From Actinomycetota bacterium (GTDB taxonomy: Bacteria; Actinomycetota; Actinomycetes; S36-B12; UBA5976): 56,646 nucleotides of DNA. The stretch is from positions 1-56,646 of the forward strand of contig VGBH01000004.1 of assembly GCA_016870575.1 (NCBI GenBank), given 5' to 3'. Below, piece after piece: positions 28,812 to 38,652 of this stretch. The notes under the pieces were generated by a model that saw nothing but the letters and a program-made list of their open reading frames with translations, was not told the origin of the DNA and searched no databases. How positions within the stretch are numbered: the first letter of the stretch is position 1; every line of letters starts with the position of its first letter. Made by a program: the position numbers and the translations under genes.

Positions 28812-29486
28812 ATGGAAAGGCAAAAAATCAAATCCATCCTTGCTGAATTCCTGGGGTCATTCTTGCTTGCAGCAACAGTAGTTGGATCAGGAATTATGGC
28901 AACTAACTTAACTGGAGACACTGGCATCCAACTAATTATTAATGCAATTGCAACAGTCTTTGTTTTATACACAATAATTACTATTTTCTCTTCTATTAGC
29001 GGCGCGCATTTTAATCCTGCAGTTACGCTGAGTTTTTTAATTGATAAACAAATAAAAATAAAGGTAGCAATCACTTATTGGATTATTTAAATTTTTGGAT
29101 GTATCGCTGGAGTAATAACAGCCAATATTATGTTTAATTTTCAACCCATTGAAATATCAGAACAATTTAGATCTGGTTCAAATCTATTTTTATCTGAAGT
29201 AGTGGCAACTGCTGGACTTGTATTGTTAATTCATTCACTAGTTAAGCAAAAGCGCAATGCTGTAATCCCATCTTGTGTTGCGCTATGGATTGGTGCCGCT
29301 TACTTTTTTACTGCATCAACTTCTTTTGCAAATCCTGCAATTACGATTGCGCGAAGTTTGACAAACTCATTTGCTGGAATAAGTCCTAACTCCATATCGC
29401 TATTCGTTCTTTCACAGTTTATTGGAGCGCTGCTTGGATTAATGATTTCGAGATTAGTAAATAGTAAGGTGGATAACTATGAGTAG
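28812..29486 (+). pseudogene. Aquaglyceroporin (AqpS/MIP family) interrupted by an in-frame TAA
   Basis: Two open segments, 28812-29090 and 29091-29486, lie in one frame and together give a complete MIP channel of about 224 aa. Both selectivity motifs are intact: HFNPAVT near residue 67 and FANPAITIARSL near 173. The only defect is TAA at 29088-29090, between YWII and IFGCIAGVI, where MIP proteins usually have Gln (CAA). One C-to-T change explains it. A restart at ATG 29130 has no ribosome site. The link with arsC (8-bp overlap) marks it as an arsenite channel of the AqpS type. Confidence 0.85.
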
Positions 29487-29889
29487 AGAGAAGACAACTG
29501 TTTTATTTGTTTGTGTTCACAATGCGGGTAGATCTCAAATGGCCGCTGGTTTTATGTCACACCTAGGTGGCGAATCTGTAGATGTTCTTTCTGCCGGAAG
29601 TGCGCCAAAAGACCAAATAAACCCGGTGGCGGTTGAAGTTATGGCTGAAATAGGAATCGACATCAGTAACAACCAACCAAAATTGTTAACTCCTGATTCA
29701 GTTAAGGATTCAGATATCGTTATAACTATGGGCTGCGGAGATGCTTGCCCGATATTTCCAGGTAAACGTTACGAGGACTGGGTACTTGAAGATCCAGCTG
29801 GCCAGAACATTGAAACAGTTCGCAAGATAAGGGATGAAATTAGAACTCGCGTTACCCAGCTTTTGGCTGAGATTTCTAATCCAAAATAG
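29479..29889 (+). CDS. arsC: Arsenate reductase, LMW-phosphatase fold, mycothiol-linked type
   Basis: Reduces arsenate to arsenite. 136 aa. The P-loop VCVHNAGRSQMAAG carries the nucleophilic Cys, and TMGCGDACP with FPGKRYEDWVLEDPAGQ follows. This arrangement matches the Corynebacterium mycothiol/mycoredoxin-dependent ArsC1/2 rather than the thioredoxin type. The start overlaps the aquaporin C-terminus by 8 bp, so arsenite made here would leave by that channel; the channel gene is broken in this sequence. Confidence 0.93.
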   Translation: MSREKTTVLFVCVHNAGRSQMAAGFMSHLGGESVDVLSAGSAPKDQINPVAVEVMAEIGIDISNNQPKLLTPDSVKDSDIVITMGCGDACPIFPGKRYEDWVLEDPAGQNIETVRKIRDEIRTRVTQLLAEISNPK

Positions 29890-29962
29890 AAACTTAGCTG
29901 GATTAAGAATCTACAAACGCTGCAGTGCTAAGATTTAAACAACCTCAATTAGGACTGAGATA

Positions 29963-31660
29963 GTGGCGGACCAAAAAGATAAGCGCTCTACCCAAAAAAC
30001 TCCCAAAAAACGTACTGTAGTTAGATTCAAAGCACTTTGGGTTTTATTGGGCTTATTGATTTTGTTAATTGGACTTTACGCAACAATATTCCAGATCTTG
30101 ATGACGCAGGAAGAACAACGTCACAGTTGGGCTGATGGCATTTATTGGGTAGTAGTCACTATGTCTACTCTCGGATACGGTGATATTACTTTTGATTCTT
30201 ATCCTGGACGAATTTTTTCAATCATAGTAATTCTAAGTGGAGTAACGTTCCTGCTAGTTATTTTACCTTTTGTCTTAATCCAATTTGTAGTTATGCCTTG
30301 GATGGAGCGCAGATCAGAAAGCAGAGTTCCTCGAGCCATTGGAGAAGATGTCGAGGGACATGTAATTTTGACAAAAATAAGTCACATCGAAGAATCCCTA
30401 ATTGCTCGCCTGAAGTCTGTTGATATGAAATATGTAGTTTTAATTGAAGATTATGATGAAGCATCACGATTACACGACCTTGGCTATAAAGTCATGCTTG
30501 GTGATTGGGATGATCCAGATACCTATAAGAAAGTAAGAGCTAATCAAGCAGCACTTTTTGTTGCAAATAGAAGTGACGTAATAAACACAAATATCACTTT
30601 TACCTTGCGTGAAGTAGCTCCTAATTTGCCTATTGTTTCAACTGCAGCATCCCATGCATCAGTTGATATTTTAGAGCTTGCTGGCGCTACAAATGTAGTT
30701 GAACTTGGTGTATTGCTTGGCCGCATTATCGCTCAACGAGTACTTGGAACTGATGCTACCGATCACATTGTTGGTCAGGTAAAGGGTATTTCCATTTCTG
30801 AAGTTGGTGTTTCAGGTGCACAATTAGCAGGTAAAACAATTGGTGAAACAGGTATACGCTCAGCAACTGGTGTATCCGTGGTGGGTATTTGGAATCGCGG
30901 AAGATATGACATCGCAACAGCGGAAACATTAATCGAAGCAAATTCAGTATTGATCCTTGCTGGAAGTTTTGAACAGTTAGAAAGTTTTGACCAAAATTTT
31001 AAGTCCAAACAAAATACTGAAGAATCAGTATTGATAATTGGTGGTGGCCGAGTTGGTAGGCAAGTCGGTGAGTCACTCCGGGGTTATGGGCTTAAATACA
31101 AAATTATTGAAAAGCAATCAGAACGAGTGCTAGATCCCGATCATTACATAGCTGGAGATGCGGCCGATCTAAGAGTGCTTGAATCTGCTGGCATTAGATC
31201 TGCACATGCAGTTGCCATCACAACACACGATGACGATGTAAATGTTTATCTAACTATTTACTGTAGACGTTTAAGGCCAGATATTCAGATAATTGCTCGT
31301 GCAAACACGGATCGCAACACTTCTACTTTATACCGAGCTGGTGCCGACGCAGTACTTTCTTATGCTTCAACAGGTGCTACTAACATCTGGAATACCGTTT
31401 TTGCTAGCGATACCGTTTTATTGGCTGATGGTTTAGAGATTAGAACACTATCGACGCCCGATGATCTAGTTAGACAAACCCTCGCAACTTCAGACATAAG
31501 AGAATCAACGGGAGTTAATGTTGTTGCTATTGAGTTCGCTGGAATTGTGGAAACAGACCCAAATCCAAATGAACCAATTCCAGCTGGATCAAACCTAGTG
31601 CTCATTGGCGACGAAGATGCCTTTGTGAAGTTTCACGACACGTACCAAAATTATTCATAA
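29963..31660 (+). CDS. Potassium channel with two RCK/TrkA modules
   Basis: 565 aa. TM1 about 24-47, pore with the selectivity filter TLGYGD at 69-74, TM2 about 83-108. Then tandem RCK_N-TrkA_C-RCK_N-TrkA_C. The second RCK_N has the nucleotide motif IIGGGRVGRQVGES (about 353); the first reads HVILTKISHIEESL and lacks the glycines, so only the second is likely to bind NAD/nucleotide. Resembles GsuK-type gated channels. Start GTG with AGGACTGAG upstream. Confidence 0.9.
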   Translation: MADQKDKRSTQKTPKKRTVVRFKALWVLLGLLILLIGLYATIFQILMTQEEQRHSWADGIYWVVVTMSTLGYGDITFDSYPGRIFSIIVILSGVTFLLVILPFVLIQFVVMPWMERRSESRVPRAIGEDVEGHVILTKISHIEESLIARLKSVDMKYVVLIEDYDEASRLHDLGYKVMLGDWDDPDTYKKVRANQAALFVANRSDVINTNITFTLREVAPNLPIVSTAASHASVDILELAGATNVVELGVLLGRIIAQRVLGTDATDHIVGQVKGISISEVGVSGAQLAGKTIGETGIRSATGVSVVGIWNRGRYDIATAETLIEANSVLILAGSFEQLESFDQNFKSKQNTEESVLIIGGGRVGRQVGESLRGYGLKYKIIEKQSERVLDPDHYIAGDAADLRVLESAGIRSAHAVAITTHDDDVNVYLTIYCRRLRPDIQIIARANTDRNTSTLYRAGADAVLSYASTGATNIWNTVFASDTVLLADGLEIRTLSTPDDLVRQTLATSDIRESTGVNVVAIEFAGIVETDPNPNEPIPAGSNLVLIGDEDAFVKFHDTYQNYS

Positions 31661-31664
31661 ACTT

Positions 31665-31698
31665 CAAAGCAGCCAATCCAATAGGACTGGCTGCTTTG
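31665..31698. terminator. Bidirectional terminator between K+ channel and fasciclin gene
   Basis: An 11-bp perfect stem CAAAGCAGCCA (31665-31675) / TGGCTGCTTTG (31688-31698), extended by TCC/GGA past one mismatch. It sits between convergent genes. Confidence 0.85.
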
Positions 31699-31707
31699 AC
31701 TAATTAA

Positions 31708-32286
31708 TTAAAGCCCAGATAAATCTACGGTAGGCGGTACCAGAACCTGATCAATGATGTGAATTACTCCCCGTCCCCTACAAGTATCACAAGTTTTTGC
31801 TTCAATATCTGCAGTGATAACACTCACGCCATTAACTGTGACACCATTCGCATTATCCATCGCTAGCAACGAACCTTCAAGGCTTAGGATTTCACCTGGA
31901 ACCACATCTGCTGTAAACACTGCGGGTCCGTATGTTCCAGTGTTAATCAAATGGTATGTAAGGATTCGCACTAACAAATTATAATTTTCTGGTAGTAGCA
32001 ACTTATCCAATAAGCCTTCTGGCAATGCTGCGAAGGCATCGTTCGTTGGTGCAAAAACTGTGAAGAATTGAGATCCCTGCATCCTAATCAATTCGCCAGT
32101 TGATTCTAGGGCAGCATAAAAAGTCGAGAGCTCTGGATTTCCCTCAAGTAAGGCAATTAAATCTGATTGGGCTTCAGTTGATACATCAGTGTTATCGACA
32201 GCTGTTTCATCTGAACTAGAGTCAGATCCACATCCAACCAAAACTAGTGATGCAGCAATTGCTATTGCCGCTAATTTTTTCTTCAT
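31708..32286 (-). CDS. Fasciclin-domain lipoprotein
   Basis: 192 aa. Starts at ATG 32286 with GGAGGAAC just upstream (frame open to 32391). Signal peptide KKKLAAIAIAASLVLVGCGS with lipobox VGC predicts a lipid anchor; a Ser/Asp/Thr-rich spacer follows, then a FAS1 domain with FTVFAPTNDAFAALP and ILTYHLI, ending in GVIHIIDQVLVPP. A Cys pair CDTC is unusual near the C-terminus. Likely a cell-surface adhesion or matrix protein. Confidence 0.9.
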   Translation of the reverse strand: MKKKLAAIAIAASLVLVGCGSDSSSDETAVDNTDVSTEAQSDLIALLEGNPELSTFYAALESTGELIRMQGSQFFTVFAPTNDAFAALPEGLLDKLLLPENYNLLVRILTYHLINTGTYGPAVFTADVVPGEILSLEGSLLAMDNANGVTVNGVSVITADIEAKTCDTCRGRGVIHIIDQVLVPPTVDLSGL

Positions 32287-32420
32287 ATTGTTCCTCCATA
32301 TTGGGTCACGACTTTGCGTTATCAGTATACTGCTGAATTCGTAATTTGTTATCCCCAGATTACCTAAAGCCAGCAATTCGCTCGCTTTCATAAATGATGC
32401 CTACTAGTAAATCATTTCAG

Positions 32421-32492
32421 AGCCGCCTCCGGGAATTGAACCCGGGACCTACGCATTACGAGTGCGTTGCTCTACCCCTGAGCTAAGGCGGC
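32421..32492 (-). tRNA. tRNA-Thr (anticodon CGT)
   Basis: On the minus strand the cloverleaf is complete: acceptor GCCGCCT/AGGCGGC, D-arm GCTC/GAGC, anticodon stem ACGCA/TGCGT with loop CTCGTAA (CGT, reads ACG), T-arm CCGGG/CCCGG with TTCAATT. No CCA is encoded. Confidence 0.95.
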
Positions 32493-32529
32493 GAAACCCG
32501 ATAACCCTAATTGATATAAATTTTTTGGT

Positions 32530-34029
32530 TTATCTCCGCCTTATCGCTGGACAAATCTCGCCATTCTTAGGCAAGGTTCCAAATATCAAATACTCATTAA
32601 CTATGCCATCAACACATAAAGAGCCGCGTCGGTATGCAGTGTGACCATCTCCAACCCATTCCAGTACAACCGAATTTGAAATTTGTTTTGAAAGTGAATA
32701 GGTCCACGCAATTGGAGTTGCTGGATCATAAGTAGTTCCAATAATTAAGATTGGTTGAGTGGGTGTTGCATTAACTCTGCGCACCGTTTCTAGATTCTTT
32801 CCCTTCCAACCAAGACATGCTGATGAACCCCAGCCAAAAAGTGGAGCGAAAAATCTTGAAGCTTCAGTAAGTCGTTGAACTTCATTTGGTAACTCAGTAG
32901 GAGATAACGAATCTCCATAATCAACACAATTGACTGCATAAAGTGCGGCGAGAGAATTGTCTTGATATTTTCCATTACCCCCTCGACTATTTGCGAGATC
33001 TGACAAAAAAAGCATAAACTGGCCATCACCTTCAAGGGCATCACCTAAGACCATTTTTAGATATGGCCAAAACTCTTCATCATCATAAAGACCAATCAGA
33101 ATTGCTGTAGTGGCATGAGATTCGGTTAGTACCCGGCCATCTGGTCCTCGTAGTGGCTGCTCATCCAATGCAGCAAGAAAATCAATTAACTGCTGGTAAG
33201 CGTTATCTAAAGGACCATCTAATGGACAACCGAGTTCTGATAAGCAGTTAGAGATAAACCTATTCAATGTTAATTCAAATGACTTTATTTGAGTTAAGTT
33301 TTGATCAAAATCAACATCTGGATCAACCGCACCATCTAGAACCATACGACCAACTCGATCTGGAAATAATTCCGCGTACAAAGCCCCTAACAAAGTGCCA
33401 TAAGATTTACCAAGTAAATTGAGTTTCTGCTCACCTAAGGCAGCACGCAGAACATCCATATCCCGCGCTACATTCCACGAGCCTATATGACGCCACGTAT
33501 CAGGATTTTTTTCTTGACAAGATTTAGCAAATCGTTCAACCCATTGATTCCAGTATGCAATTTCTTTTTCAGTATCTGGCGTTTCATCAATACTTAGAAA
33601 CTGATCTGTCTCAGCATCAGTCAAACAAGAAATAGGTTCTGATTCACCAACTCCGCGAGGATCAAAGCCAACAATGTCGAACCTGTTTAACACACTTATT
33701 GATGCAGTTGTTTGGCCGCCTTGAGCAAAACCAATACCAGACCCACCAGGTCCACCTGGGTTTACTATCAAACTGCCTATTCGTTTTTGTGTTTGATTGG
33801 CTGGATCTCTAGTTAGTGACAGTCGAAAAACTCCTAAGGATAAATCTTGATAATCAATTGGGACATAGATTTCACCACATTGAAACAACCCACATTTTTT
33901 CCAAGTTATGGTCTGTTGGTAAAAGTCTTCAATCGACGAGAAATCGCTAATTGTTTTTGCAGGCTCTGAATTGGCGCAACCTACCAAAAGCCCTATCGAA
34001 ATAAGTAACGAGATTAATAGTTTCTTCAC
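32530..34029 (-). CDS. Secreted alpha/beta hydrolase, tripeptidyl-aminopeptidase (S33) family lipoprotein
   Basis: 499 aa. Lipoprotein signal with lipobox LLVGCAN. Alpha/beta fold: oxyanion region NPGGPGGSGIGFA, FDPRGVGES, nucleophile elbow LGKSYGTLLG, and a TAP-like C-terminal domain with TTYDPATP (Asp) and GDGHTAY (His). This is the Streptomyces TAP / mycobacterial CaeA-Hip1 group, so it probably trims peptides outside the cell, useful for peptide uptake. It overlaps holB by 4 bp. Confidence 0.88.
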   Translation of the reverse strand: MKKLLISLLISIGLLVGCANSEPAKTISDFSSIEDFYQQTITWKKCGLFQCGEIYVPIDYQDLSLGVFRLSLTRDPANQTQKRIGSLIVNPGGPGGSGIGFAQGGQTTASISVLNRFDIVGFDPRGVGESEPISCLTDAETDQFLSIDETPDTEKEIAYWNQWVERFAKSCQEKNPDTWRHIGSWNVARDMDVLRAALGEQKLNLLGKSYGTLLGALYAELFPDRVGRMVLDGAVDPDVDFDQNLTQIKSFELTLNRFISNCLSELGCPLDGPLDNAYQQLIDFLAALDEQPLRGPDGRVLTESHATTAILIGLYDDEEFWPYLKMVLGDALEGDGQFMLFLSDLANSRGGNGKYQDNSLAALYAVNCVDYGDSLSPTELPNEVQRLTEASRFFAPLFGWGSSACLGWKGKNLETVRRVNATPTQPILIIGTTYDPATPIAWTYSLSKQISNSVVLEWVGDGHTAYRRGSLCVDGIVNEYLIFGTLPKNGEICPAIRRR

Positions 34030-35201
34030 GCTGTCCTGGCCAAATTGATTAACAGGCTTTCAATCACTAAAAGTGGATTAGCAGAGACAGAGATGGCTGT
34101 GCGAGAATCCTGTATCGCATCAAGAGCTCTTCTAGTAGCCATTGGGGTGGCTCTGGCAGCAAGTCGTTCAATAGTTGATTTTAATTCTTGATTAATTAGT
34201 TCAACTTCCACACCCAACTGAACAAACAACACATCGCGATACAAACTCAACAAATCTTGTAATGCACGATCTAGTTGATCTCTGGTTGTACGGGTTCGTC
34301 TTGATTTTTGATCGTCTTTCAAATCCCGCATTGCTCCTCGAGCAAGAAAATCAACTCTTGATTGCTTTACACCTTGAGTGCCAGCTCCATATGCAGTCAA
34401 AAGCTCTAATTTTTCATTTTCATCTCGCTCATCTTGAACTTCCAAAACTAATTCCATAATGCTGTTGTGCAGCAACTGAGCCTGAATAAAACAAGCAGGA
34501 AGACTGTCTAACTTAAGCGGTATTTGCAGCGTCTGCTCTCTTCGCTCTCTGGCGCGAGGATCAGTTGCTAATGCCTTTGCTACCCCAACGTGACCTAGTG
34601 CAGCCTTAGCTACAAAACTTGCTAACTCCGGTTCAACTTTATTTCGCTCAACTAACAACCGAGCAACTTCACTTGTTCGAGGTAAACGCATTCCTAAATG
34701 CCGACATCTACTTCTAATAGTAGGTAAAACGTCTTCTGCAGTTGGCGCACATAAGATGAAAAAAGTGTTTCGGGCTGGTTCTTCTAAACTTTTTAGTAGT
34801 GCATTAGCTGCAGGCACAGTTAATCGATCAGCGTCTTCAATTATTACAACTTGCCAATTCCCACTTGATGGTTCCAACGCTGCTTTTTGAATAAGTTCTC
34901 GGACTTCTTCAATGCCAATGGATAATCCAGCAGGAGTGAGTAATGAGACATCTCGATGTGCATTATTTATAACTTGCTGACAACTCTGACACGCAGCACA
35001 ACCACCTTGGTTGCACTGAATTGCAGCCGCGAATGCTCGAGCAGCAACTGAACGACCAGATCCAGGTGGTCCGGTAATTAGCCAAGTTTGAGTAAACGCA
35101 GGTGATGCTGAATTGGACTTTGCTTTTTCCGCATCAATTACTGCTAGCTTCAATTGACTAATAACTTCTTCTTGATCAACGACTTCTTGCCAAACGGTCA
35201 T
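34026..35201 (-). CDS. holB: DNA polymerase III subunit delta'
   Basis: Clamp-loader subunit. 391 aa. An ATPase-like fold with a degenerate P-loop GPPGSGRSVAA (Arg for Lys, as expected for a non-hydrolysing delta'), a zinc module CNQGGCAACQSC, and VIIEDADRLTVPAANALLKSLEEP followed by RSRC. It overlaps tmk by 4 bp and the hydrolase by 4 bp; tmk-holB-hydrolase order is normal in actinobacteria. Confidence 0.93.
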   Translation of the reverse strand: MTVWQEVVDQEEVISQLKLAVIDAEKAKSNSASPAFTQTWLITGPPGSGRSVAARAFAAAIQCNQGGCAACQSCQQVINNAHRDVSLLTPAGLSIGIEEVRELIQKAALEPSSGNWQVVIIEDADRLTVPAANALLKSLEEPARNTFFILCAPTAEDVLPTIRSRCRHLGMRLPRTSEVARLLVERNKVEPELASFVAKAALGHVGVAKALATDPRARERREQTLQIPLKLDSLPACFIQAQLLHNSIMELVLEVQDERDENEKLELLTAYGAGTQGVKQSRVDFLARGAMRDLKDDQKSRRTRTTRDQLDRALQDLLSLYRDVLFVQLGVEVELINQELKSTIERLAARATPMATRRALDAIQDSRTAISVSANPLLVIESLLINLARTA

Positions 35202-35851
35202 AAAGCAAGTCTCGATTGCACTTCATCAAAAACAATATTGCTAATCTCATTAGTATCTAGCGATGCGTCCACAAGCAAAAAGCGATTTGGTTCATTTTGG
35301 GCAAGTTCGCGAAAAGCATTTCTTACCAATCGGTGAAAATTCAACTCTAAAGACTCTAATCTATCTGGCGAACTGACTCTATTCATGCCAATTATTGGAT
35401 CCAAATCCAAAACAATAGTTAAGTCTGGCAACAAGCCTCTTGTTGCCCAAAGTGAAAGCACTTTAACTTCTTCAGAACCTAACTTTCTGGCATATCCTTG
35501 GTAAGCAACAGATGAATCCAAGTATCGATCTGCGAGCACAACATTCCCATCTGCTAACGCTGGGTCAATTACATTTGCAACAACATCAGCACGGGCTGCT
35601 GCAAATAGCAGAGCTTCAGCCCTATCAGTTAGTTGATGGTATTCATTTCCAAGCAATATTGCGCGAATGGCTTCTGCTGCTTTAGTTCCACCTGGCTCGC
35701 GTGTAGTAACAACTGATTTCCCTAATTCAATAAGTTTGTTTTTTAGTATCTGAATTTGAGTACTTTTGCCAACACCTTCGCCACCTTCAAAAGAAACAAA
35801 GAATCCTGGCCGAGCAGATCTATCAGGTATTTGCGGCAATGTGGGTTTCAC
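35198..35851 (-). CDS. tmk: Thymidylate kinase
   Basis: Phosphorylates dTMP to dTDP. 217 aa. P-loop FEGGEGVGKSTQI near residue 20, TREPGGT, the LID region and DRYLDSSVAYQGYAR. Coupled to holB by a 4-bp overlap and 22 bp after topA, so replication functions are grouped. Confidence 0.96.
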   Translation of the reverse strand: MKPTLPQIPDRSARPGFFVSFEGGEGVGKSTQIQILKNKLIELGKSVVTTREPGGTKAAEAIRAILLGNEYHQLTDRAEALLFAAARADVVANVIDPALADGNVVLADRYLDSSVAYQGYARKLGSEEVKVLSLWATRGLLPDLTIVLDLDPIIGMNRVSSPDRLESLELNFHRLVRNAFRELAQNEPNRFLLVDASLDTNEISNIVFDEVQSRLAL

Positions 35852-35873
35852 GAGTAGAACTTTACGCTCTGGC

Positions 35874-38546
35874 TCAGACCTGAGTTGGCGTTGCGCTTAA
35901 CTCGGTTAAATCAACTAACTCGGCCTCATTGGGTTTTGGTTTTGAGGCAGATTTCTTGGCTTTCTTTGCCGGCGTCTTCTTGGCAGGTTTGGCTGTTTTT
36001 TTAACTGCCTTCTTAACTGTCTTCTTTGTTCGCTTCTTCGCAGGACCTGCAGCACGTCTAATTGAAAGCAGTTCAACTGCGCGCTCATGATCAATTGTTT
36101 CAATCGAGTCACCACTTCGCAATGATGCATTAGTTGTGCCATCTGTTACGTAAAGCCCAAAACGGCCTTCACGCAAGGTTATTGCAGCTTCTGAGTTTGG
36201 GTCTATACCTAATTCCTTAAGCGGTGCTTTAGGTTGTGCTCCACGACGTATTTTTGGTTGAGCATAAATCGCTAATGCTTGTTCTAAATTGATTGTGAAG
36301 ATTTCTTCTTCACTAGTAAGTGACCTGGAATCTTTGCCGCGAGTTAAGTATGGGCCAAATTTTCCATTTCTCGCCTCAATTGGCAAATTCAATTCTGGAT
36401 CAACACCAACAGTTCTAGGAAGCGAAAGTAAAGAGATTGCTTGTTCTAGAGTTAATGTAGATAAATCCATCGATTTGAAAAGTGATGCAGTTGGTGCTTT
36501 CTCAGTTGAATCTTCTGGCATCACCTCTGTTACATATGGCCCAAATCTTCCAGCTTTTGCCACAATCATTCGACCTGTTTCGGGATTAATTCCTAATTCG
36601 CGTTCATCTAATTTCTGTTGTAATAGTCGCTCCGCAACTTCAGCTGTTAATTCATCTGGAGCCATATCTGGCGGAATAGACCCGCGTTCTTCGCCACGCT
36701 CAACGTAGGGTCCATAACGACCAACGCGTACAGTTATATCTGTGCCATCAATTGCAATGGTGGAATTAGCTCGTGCATCAATTTCTCCTGCACTTTCTAA
36801 TAGTGGATGCAAACCTGGAAATTGAAGATTATTATCGCCAAAATAAAAACTTCTCAAGACAAACAGTCGATCTAGTTCGCCATTTGCAATCTGGTCTAGT
36901 TCTTCTTCCATTGCTGCAGTAAAGTCATAATCAACCAATCTTCCAAAGTGCCCTTCAAGCAAACGAGTAACTGCAAATCCCAACCAAGTTGGAACTAATG
37001 CTTTACCGACTCTTCGCACATACTCTCTAGCAACAATTGTCTCAATAATTGATGCGTAGGTTGATGGTCGCCCAATTCCACGTTCTTCAAGTTCCTTAAC
37101 TAGCGATGCTTCACTGTATCTTGCAGGAGGTTTTGTGCTATGTCCATCAGCAGACAACTCAGTTGCAGTTAATTGATCACCGACAGCTAGTGGCGGTAAC
37201 ACGGCAGTGTCTTCTTCATCAGATAGATCTTCTTTAACCTCATCCAACGCAGCTTTAAATCCTGGTCGAGTAATAACTGTGCCAGATGCAGCAAAAACTA
37301 ACTCGGCATTCTTGGTTTTAGTTTCCAGCCTAACTTGAGTATTAAATCCCAAGGCATCCGCCATTTGAGAAGCTAATGTTCTTCGCCAAATTAAATCGTA
37401 AAGTGCAAATTCATCTCCACGAATTTCGCCCTGTAATTCTGCTGGTGTGCGAAACACTGATCCTGCCGGGCGGATTGCTTCATGTGCTTCTTGGGCATTC
37501 TTTACTTTATTAGCATATTTTCGCGGAACATCTGCCACATTCTCTGCGCCAAAAATCTCTCGTGCTTGTGTTTGTGCAGCCGTTGTTGCTTGTTCGGATA
37601 AATTCGTTGAATCTGTTCGCATATAGGTTATATAACCGCGCTCATATAACCCTTGTGCAATTTGCATTGTGCGTCTAGATCCCCAACCCATTTTGCTACT
37701 TGCAGTCCTTTGCAAGGTTGAAGTAATAAAAGGGGCTGGAGGTTTAAATGTTCTTGGCTCTTCGGTAATGTTTGATACTGTGAAAGTTGCTAAAGTTAAA
37801 TCTGAAACCAATTGATTTGTTTGATCTTCAGAAAGCACAACCCTGTCTGTACGATTTAGTTGTCCTTTATCATCAAAGTCATTACCCGATGCAATTCGAA
37901 TTTGATCTAACTCAAAAAGTTTTGCCCTGAAGTTACCTGGTGTCATAATTGCCGAGATATCCCAATATTGTGCGGATTTAAAAGCCATCCGTTCACGTTC
38001 TCGTTCCACAATTAATCTCGTAGCAACGGACTGAACTCGTCCAGCACTTGATCCAGGTTGAACTTTTCGCCACAAAACTGGAGATACTTCATATCCATAC
38101 AAACGGTCAATAATTCTTCTTGACTCTTGCGCATCAATTAATTTTCGATCAAGGTCTCTTGTGTGATTTAGCGCTTCGCGAATCGCATCTTTGGTAATTT
38201 CATTAAAAACCATTCGGCTAAATGGAATTTTTGGCTCTAATGCTTCTACTAAATGCCAAGCAATCGCTTCGCCTTCGCGATCTTCGTCTGTTGCTAGCAA
38301 TAACTCGTCAGCAGATTTCATAAGTTTTTTTAATTCAGCTATTTTTGCTTTTTTACTGTCATCCAATTCATAGGTGGGAGCAAAATCATTATCAACATCG
38401 ACCGCTAATCCGCTGCTACGCAAATCCCGAATATGACCAACTGAGGCAGCCACGGTAAATCCAGCGCCCAGGTAGCCTTCGATGGTTTTAGCCTTTGCTG
38501 GAGATTCCACAATTACCAGCTTTTGACCACTATTTGCCTTGCTCAA
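35874..38546 (-). CDS. topA: DNA topoisomerase I
   Basis: Relaxes negative supercoils. 890 aa from the TTG at 38546, which has AAGGAG four bases upstream (frame open to 38567). TOPRIM motifs VESPAKAKTIEGYLG and DEDREGEAIAWHL; active-site Tyr in ERGYITYMRTDSTNLS. The C-terminus has several topo_C repeats (RFGPYVT / KFGPYLT type), no Cys zinc fingers, and ends in a Lys/Ala-rich tail that binds DNA, as in other actinobacterial TopA. Confidence 0.96.
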   Translation of the reverse strand: MSKANSGQKLVIVESPAKAKTIEGYLGAGFTVAASVGHIRDLRSSGLAVDVDNDFAPTYELDDSKKAKIAELKKLMKSADELLLATDEDREGEAIAWHLVEALEPKIPFSRMVFNEITKDAIREALNHTRDLDRKLIDAQESRRIIDRLYGYEVSPVLWRKVQPGSSAGRVQSVATRLIVERERERMAFKSAQYWDISAIMTPGNFRAKLFELDQIRIASGNDFDDKGQLNRTDRVVLSEDQTNQLVSDLTLATFTVSNITEEPRTFKPPAPFITSTLQRTASSKMGWGSRRTMQIAQGLYERGYITYMRTDSTNLSEQATTAAQTQAREIFGAENVADVPRKYANKVKNAQEAHEAIRPAGSVFRTPAELQGEIRGDEFALYDLIWRRTLASQMADALGFNTQVRLETKTKNAELVFAASGTVITRPGFKAALDEVKEDLSDEEDTAVLPPLAVGDQLTATELSADGHSTKPPARYSEASLVKELEERGIGRPSTYASIIETIVAREYVRRVGKALVPTWLGFAVTRLLEGHFGRLVDYDFTAAMEEELDQIANGELDRLFVLRSFYFGDNNLQFPGLHPLLESAGEIDARANSTIAIDGTDITVRVGRYGPYVERGEERGSIPPDMAPDELTAEVAERLLQQKLDERELGINPETGRMIVAKAGRFGPYVTEVMPEDSTEKAPTASLFKSMDLSTLTLEQAISLLSLPRTVGVDPELNLPIEARNGKFGPYLTRGKDSRSLTSEEEIFTINLEQALAIYAQPKIRRGAQPKAPLKELGIDPNSEAAITLREGRFGLYVTDGTTNASLRSGDSIETIDHERAVELLSIRRAAGPAKKRTKKTVKKAVKKTAKPAKKTPAKKAKKSASKPKPNEAELVDLTELSATPTQV

Positions 38547-38652
38547 CCGACTCCTTATTAATAGCAACCGACGCGGATTGTTGCGTGTTCCTGCTCCCCA
38601 TTGTCAAATGTCCCTCGGGGATTTCGGCGTGGCGCAAGTTAGCAATTGGCTT

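Noticed and set aside
29088-29090. Selenocysteine read-through in the aquaporin
   Set aside because: The stop is TAA, not TGA, and no insertion element is visible.
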